Part shown: positions 60,979 to 64,000 of the stretch, in pieces | Numbering within the stretch: position 1 is the stretch's first letter | Layout: each line of letters begins with the position of its first letter | Source: Gordionus sp. m RMFG-2023 | Taxonomy: Eukaryota > Nematomorpha > Gordioida > Chordodea > Parachordodidae | Direction of reading: 5' to 3' | DNA: 64,000 nt | Assembly (NCBI RefSeq): GCF_954871325.1 | Contig: NC_088775.1 | Location: forward strand, 65,263,561 to 65,327,560 | Notes under the pieces: generated by a model | The model's input: only the letters and a program-made list of their open reading frames with translations | Told to the model about the DNA's origin: nothing | Database searches by the model: none | Made by a program: the position numbers and the translations under genes

Positions 60979-61603
60979 GTAAAAAAAAGAATAAATATAT
61001 TATTATGTATATATTATACCATTAAAAACCACTGGGCGCTTTCAGGCTCTTATCATTTATATATATATTAAAAACAGTAAATTTTATATGATTAAGGCGT
61101 GCTAGAAACGTTTGCTCAAATGAAACTAATTTAGGAAAAAAAATTTTCTTTTTTAAAATTAAAAAGTGGAGGTGGTTGGGGCGTTGTGAAAATTCAATCA
61201 TTATGGTGGTTAAATGTATGTAAAGAGGGTTAGGAAGGAGGGGGGGATTTTCTTCATTTGTTAAATTTAATTTGGATTGCTTTTTTATTCTCTAATTCTT
61301 TTTTGGATTTGGTTTGACCCTTATTATTGTTTAATTAGAGAATGTGAGGGGGGGGGGAGGGAATATTGTTATTGGCCTAGGTGTATGGAAGTGCCTTCAT
61401 AATAAGCACGCTTTCACTGTCTTAAAATATGTTTTAAAAAAACGAATATGTATTTAAGTTATTTTGTAACCTTTTATTTCTGTTTTATTTCTTTTAGTTA
61501 GAAATTAAAAGGTGAAATTATTTATATTCAGGTAGATTTAGAGATATTAACAAAATTAAAACGATTTACATTCACTTATTTTAAAAAGTTAATTAATTGC
61601 TAG
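60979..61603. other. Start of kinesin intron 2, with G-rich runs
   Basis: G-rich patches at 61167-61260 and 61338-61352 (aggagggggggatt, gaggggggggggaggg) stand out from AT-rich intron DNA and could form G-quadruplexes on the coding strand. No exon recognised. Confidence 0.5.
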
Positions 61604-62136
61604 CAGGCGCGTACGCAGGAATTTGGTCTGGGGGGGGGGATAATAAAATTTTTTAAGAAATATTATTGTTTTTTAAAAATATCAAGCATAAATTTATTAG
61701 AACTAATAACTATTTCTATTTCTAATACACAATTTTAAATTAATGTGAATTATAAAAAAATTATATGTATAAATCGTCATATAAAAAACTATAAAATAAA
61801 TGTGAATTAAAAAATATTAAACGGATATAACTGGTGGTATAGAAAAACTATAAAATAGATGTGAATTATAAAATATTAAGTGAATATAATTACTCTATGA
61901 ATCACTTAAATGACCCAAAATAGAAATTTGAATTTTTGAGCCTTTAAAATTTATATACATAAAAAATTTAAATGTTGGAAATATAAATTAATACACAAAA
62001 AGTTTCTTATGAATAATTGTATTTTGTATGTTATATATTTACATGTAAAATCCAATCTTCTTTGGGATTGAGCTAATTTTTCAATTATCTCATCCTTGCT
62101 TGTCGTCAAATGAGTTGTACTTCTTGGTATGTTTTT

Positions 62137-62396
62137 CAGATGCGGTGTTTTTTTAAAAAAATATCCGGGCCGGGTTGTATATTTTAAAACAGCCTATATT
62201 TGAAATCGTTATTATTAACTATAAAAATCAAAAAGAAATATATTTTATTTTTAAAATCCGGGCCAGGCCTGAAAATTTTATCTTAAAAAAAGCCGGGGAC
62301 TTGAAATTTTTTTAAAAAATACCCAAACCTGCCGTAAAAAATTTTAAAAAAAAAATTCGGGCCGTGCCCTGCAAATGGTACCTCTGCAGGGCTCTG
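62137..62396 (-). mobile_element. GGCC-rich MITE, CAGAG-end type, inside hAT-3 copy 2
   Basis: It begins CAGATGCGGTG on the plus strand and ends GCAGGGCTCTG; in reverse the latter is CAGAGCCCTGC. Copy 1 of hAT-3 has uninterrupted sequence at the matching place (near 57650), proving an insertion. The flanks are not a clean duplication. Confidence 0.65.
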
Positions 62397-62492
62397 TTGT
62401 TCTTTTTAAAAATGAGAATGTTCTCTCATTAGTTTACTAATGGGAAGAGTTGCTAATATATATAAACCCTTTTAAAACATTGGGAATATAAT

Positions 62493-63650
62493 TTAAATGA
62501 GTTTGAAATGCAAAGCATCCATAGCATTTTTTGGGACTATATCAACCATAGTTAATTTTATAAATATAGTTATTCCTAATAAGGCATCATAATATACTTT
62601 AACATCTTCATGATAAAATCTAACAAATATTTTTTTTATCACCATCTGAAAAAGGTAAGTAAGGCTTTTGTGGAAGTAATATCTGCAGATAAATGCTGCA
62701 CGATGAATTAAAAACCATTCATTTATTTGGGTTATAAATGTATCTAAGAGAGGAGACATTTGTTTTATAATACTCTTCTACCATCCTATATTAATGTTGT
62801 GACGATGAGATTGCTTGCTGAAAGTGGAGGGGGGCAAATATTAAACACGTATAGCTCTGCTTTTGACTCAACAATAACATATAAAATATGAAATTCTTCA
62901 TCAACATTAGCCCTATTTCCTTGAGTTCTAATAATATGCTCTCCGCTATTCTCATTAGTGATCTGCATCGAACCTAATTCTTCAAGCCCGGCCTGAAATT
63001 TTTTTTAAAAAGTTTTGCCGGCCCGCCCCGAACCCGAATTTTTTTTTAAAAAATTTACCGACCCGGCCTGGCCGAATTTATTTAAATATAGAAATTAATT
63101 TTTATAATTACTCAAAATAAAAGACATATGTTATATGTCGTTTAGTTTCAGTAACTAAAATCAAATATTTTTATTTTTAAATAAAAATTCAATATAAAAT
63201 TGATAAATTTAGATATATTTAAAAAATTTCCAAGGTCCGACCCTACCTGGCCCGAATTTTTTATTAAAATATTAGGCCCGGCCCGGCCCAAACCTGATTA
63301 TTTTAAATAGAATTACGGACTCGGGCCGGGTACGGGCCGGGCCTAACTTTGCAGAACTCTAATTCTCATATTCTTAATCAAGTCAATGTCATGTTTTGAA
63401 AAGTATAACGTATAGTTGTATAATTAAATAATACATTCTAATGAGAAAAAAAATTTGGAATAAGCATGGAATTTAATAATTTTCTTGCTTCTGAGGAAAT
63501 ATTTCTTTCAGGCCATTGTGATATTTCAGTAATAGCAAATAATCGGCTTTTCTAACTCCATAAAAGCTGTTACTGCTTGATGGCGAAGTATCTATCTTGT
63601 TGGACAAGCTTGCAATTTCTTTCTCCCTGTTGCACAAGGAGTTTCAGAAA
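62493..63650 (-). pseudogene. hAT-3 transposase, copy 2, partial and broken
   Basis: Reading the minus strand, the TRW-region equivalent lies near 63580-63640, EEFHILYVIVESKAELYVF at about 62840-62910 and the downstream segment at 62493-62759 (MVIKKIFVRFYHEDVKVYYD). The gene is split by the MITE at 62956-63361 and by frame changes. It is inactive, like copy 1. Confidence 0.65.
62956..63361 (-). mobile_element. GGCC-rich MITE, TAG-end type, inside hAT-3 copy 2
   Basis: Ends are TAGTGATCTGC and, in reverse, TAGAGTTCTGC, with a perfect 8 bp duplication attctcat at 62948-62955 and 63362-63369. Copy 1 of hAT-3 shows the empty site near 57120 (tgagaatagcggag). Same family as 41950-42271. The 8 bp duplication and TAG ends point to mobilisation by a hAT transposase. 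Confidence 0.88.
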
Positions 63651-64000
63651 TATTTATTATTTGACTAGAAATTTGAAAATGGTGGATAAATATTACGCCA
63701 CTAAAAATTCGAAATTATAAGTAAATATCACGCAGGAAAACTTGAAATAGAAATTAGTTGATAAAATAACTTAGTAGATGAATGTGATAAATAAATGTAA
63801 TTAAATATTTAATATGAGATAGGAATAAATATTAACAAATATAAATTAATATAAACAATAATATTTTGAAAAATATATCCGGCATCTGCATTGGGGGGGG
63901 GGGGAGGGATTTGTCCCCCTGTCCCCCCGCTGCGTACGCGCCTGATTGCTAGAGCTTAAATAGAGGAGCCGTTTTTGGACCAAGTTAGGCCCGAATCTTT

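Larger units (their letters stand above)
61604..63944 (-). mobile_element. hAT element (hAT-3), copy 2, in kinesin intron 2
   Basis: Perfect 15 bp ends CAGGCGCGTACGCAG at both sides, with an exact 8 bp duplication attgctag at 61596-61603 and 63945-63952. It runs opposite to copy 1. Transposase pieces on the minus strand match copy 1: FHILYVIVESKAELYVF near 62840-62900 and a segment at 62493-62759. Two MITEs (62137-62396 and 62956-63361) interrupt it. The perfect flanks suggest it is younger than copy 1. Confidence 0.92.

Overview
This is an AT-rich (roughly three-quarters A+T) piece of an invertebrate animal genome, made mostly of transposable elements. Two host genes are recognisable. The first is a complete ferritin heavy chain gene (7246-7898, +), with three introns of only 38, 38 and 40 bp and an iron-responsive-element-like hairpin in its leader. 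The second is the 5' end of a kinesin-3 motor gene of the unc-104/KIF1A type (+): exon 1 at 53270-53369 and exon 2 at 60893-60978, separated by a 7.5 kb intron full of transposons. The closeness of the kinesin residues to insect unc-104 suggests an arthropod, but this is inference; no rRNA, mitochondrial or clade-specific gene is present. A third possible host gene appears only as a lysine-rich terminal exon on the minus strand (about 60498-60811) inside kinesin intron 1.

Layout. 1-1577: 3' part of a non-autonomous Helitron that runs in from the left. 1665-3452: internally deleted hAT element. 4200-6900: MITE fragments and hAT-A copy 1. 7180-7900: ferritin. 7900-16450: AT-rich non-coding DNA with several MITEs and a 400 bp near-perfect palindrome (15097-15494). 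16451-22825: hAT-A copy 2, holding a broken Ty3/Gypsy element (17036-21189). 22996-38142: hAT-A copy 3, which holds a Helitron (23779-37689), which in turn holds an hAT element (23783-26353) and a second, coding Helitron (27315 to about 35822), which itself carries a MITE (29891-30458). 38143-53000: MITEs, a decayed LINE, a Mutator-like element with terminal repeats (44611-45952), a tRNA-derived SINE and simple repeats. 53000-64000: the kinesin locus, with two copies of one hAT family in opposite orientation (56030-58305 and 61604-63944), the second carrying two further MITEs.

No host operon-like or pathway relation is visible between ferritin and the kinesin. The transposons dominate: at least four hAT families with 8 bp target duplications and odd G- or C-runs just inside their ends, two layers of Helitron, one MULE, one LINE remnant, one SINE and one Gypsy fossil. 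All long coding regions of the mobile elements carry breaks, so none looks able to encode an intact transposase.
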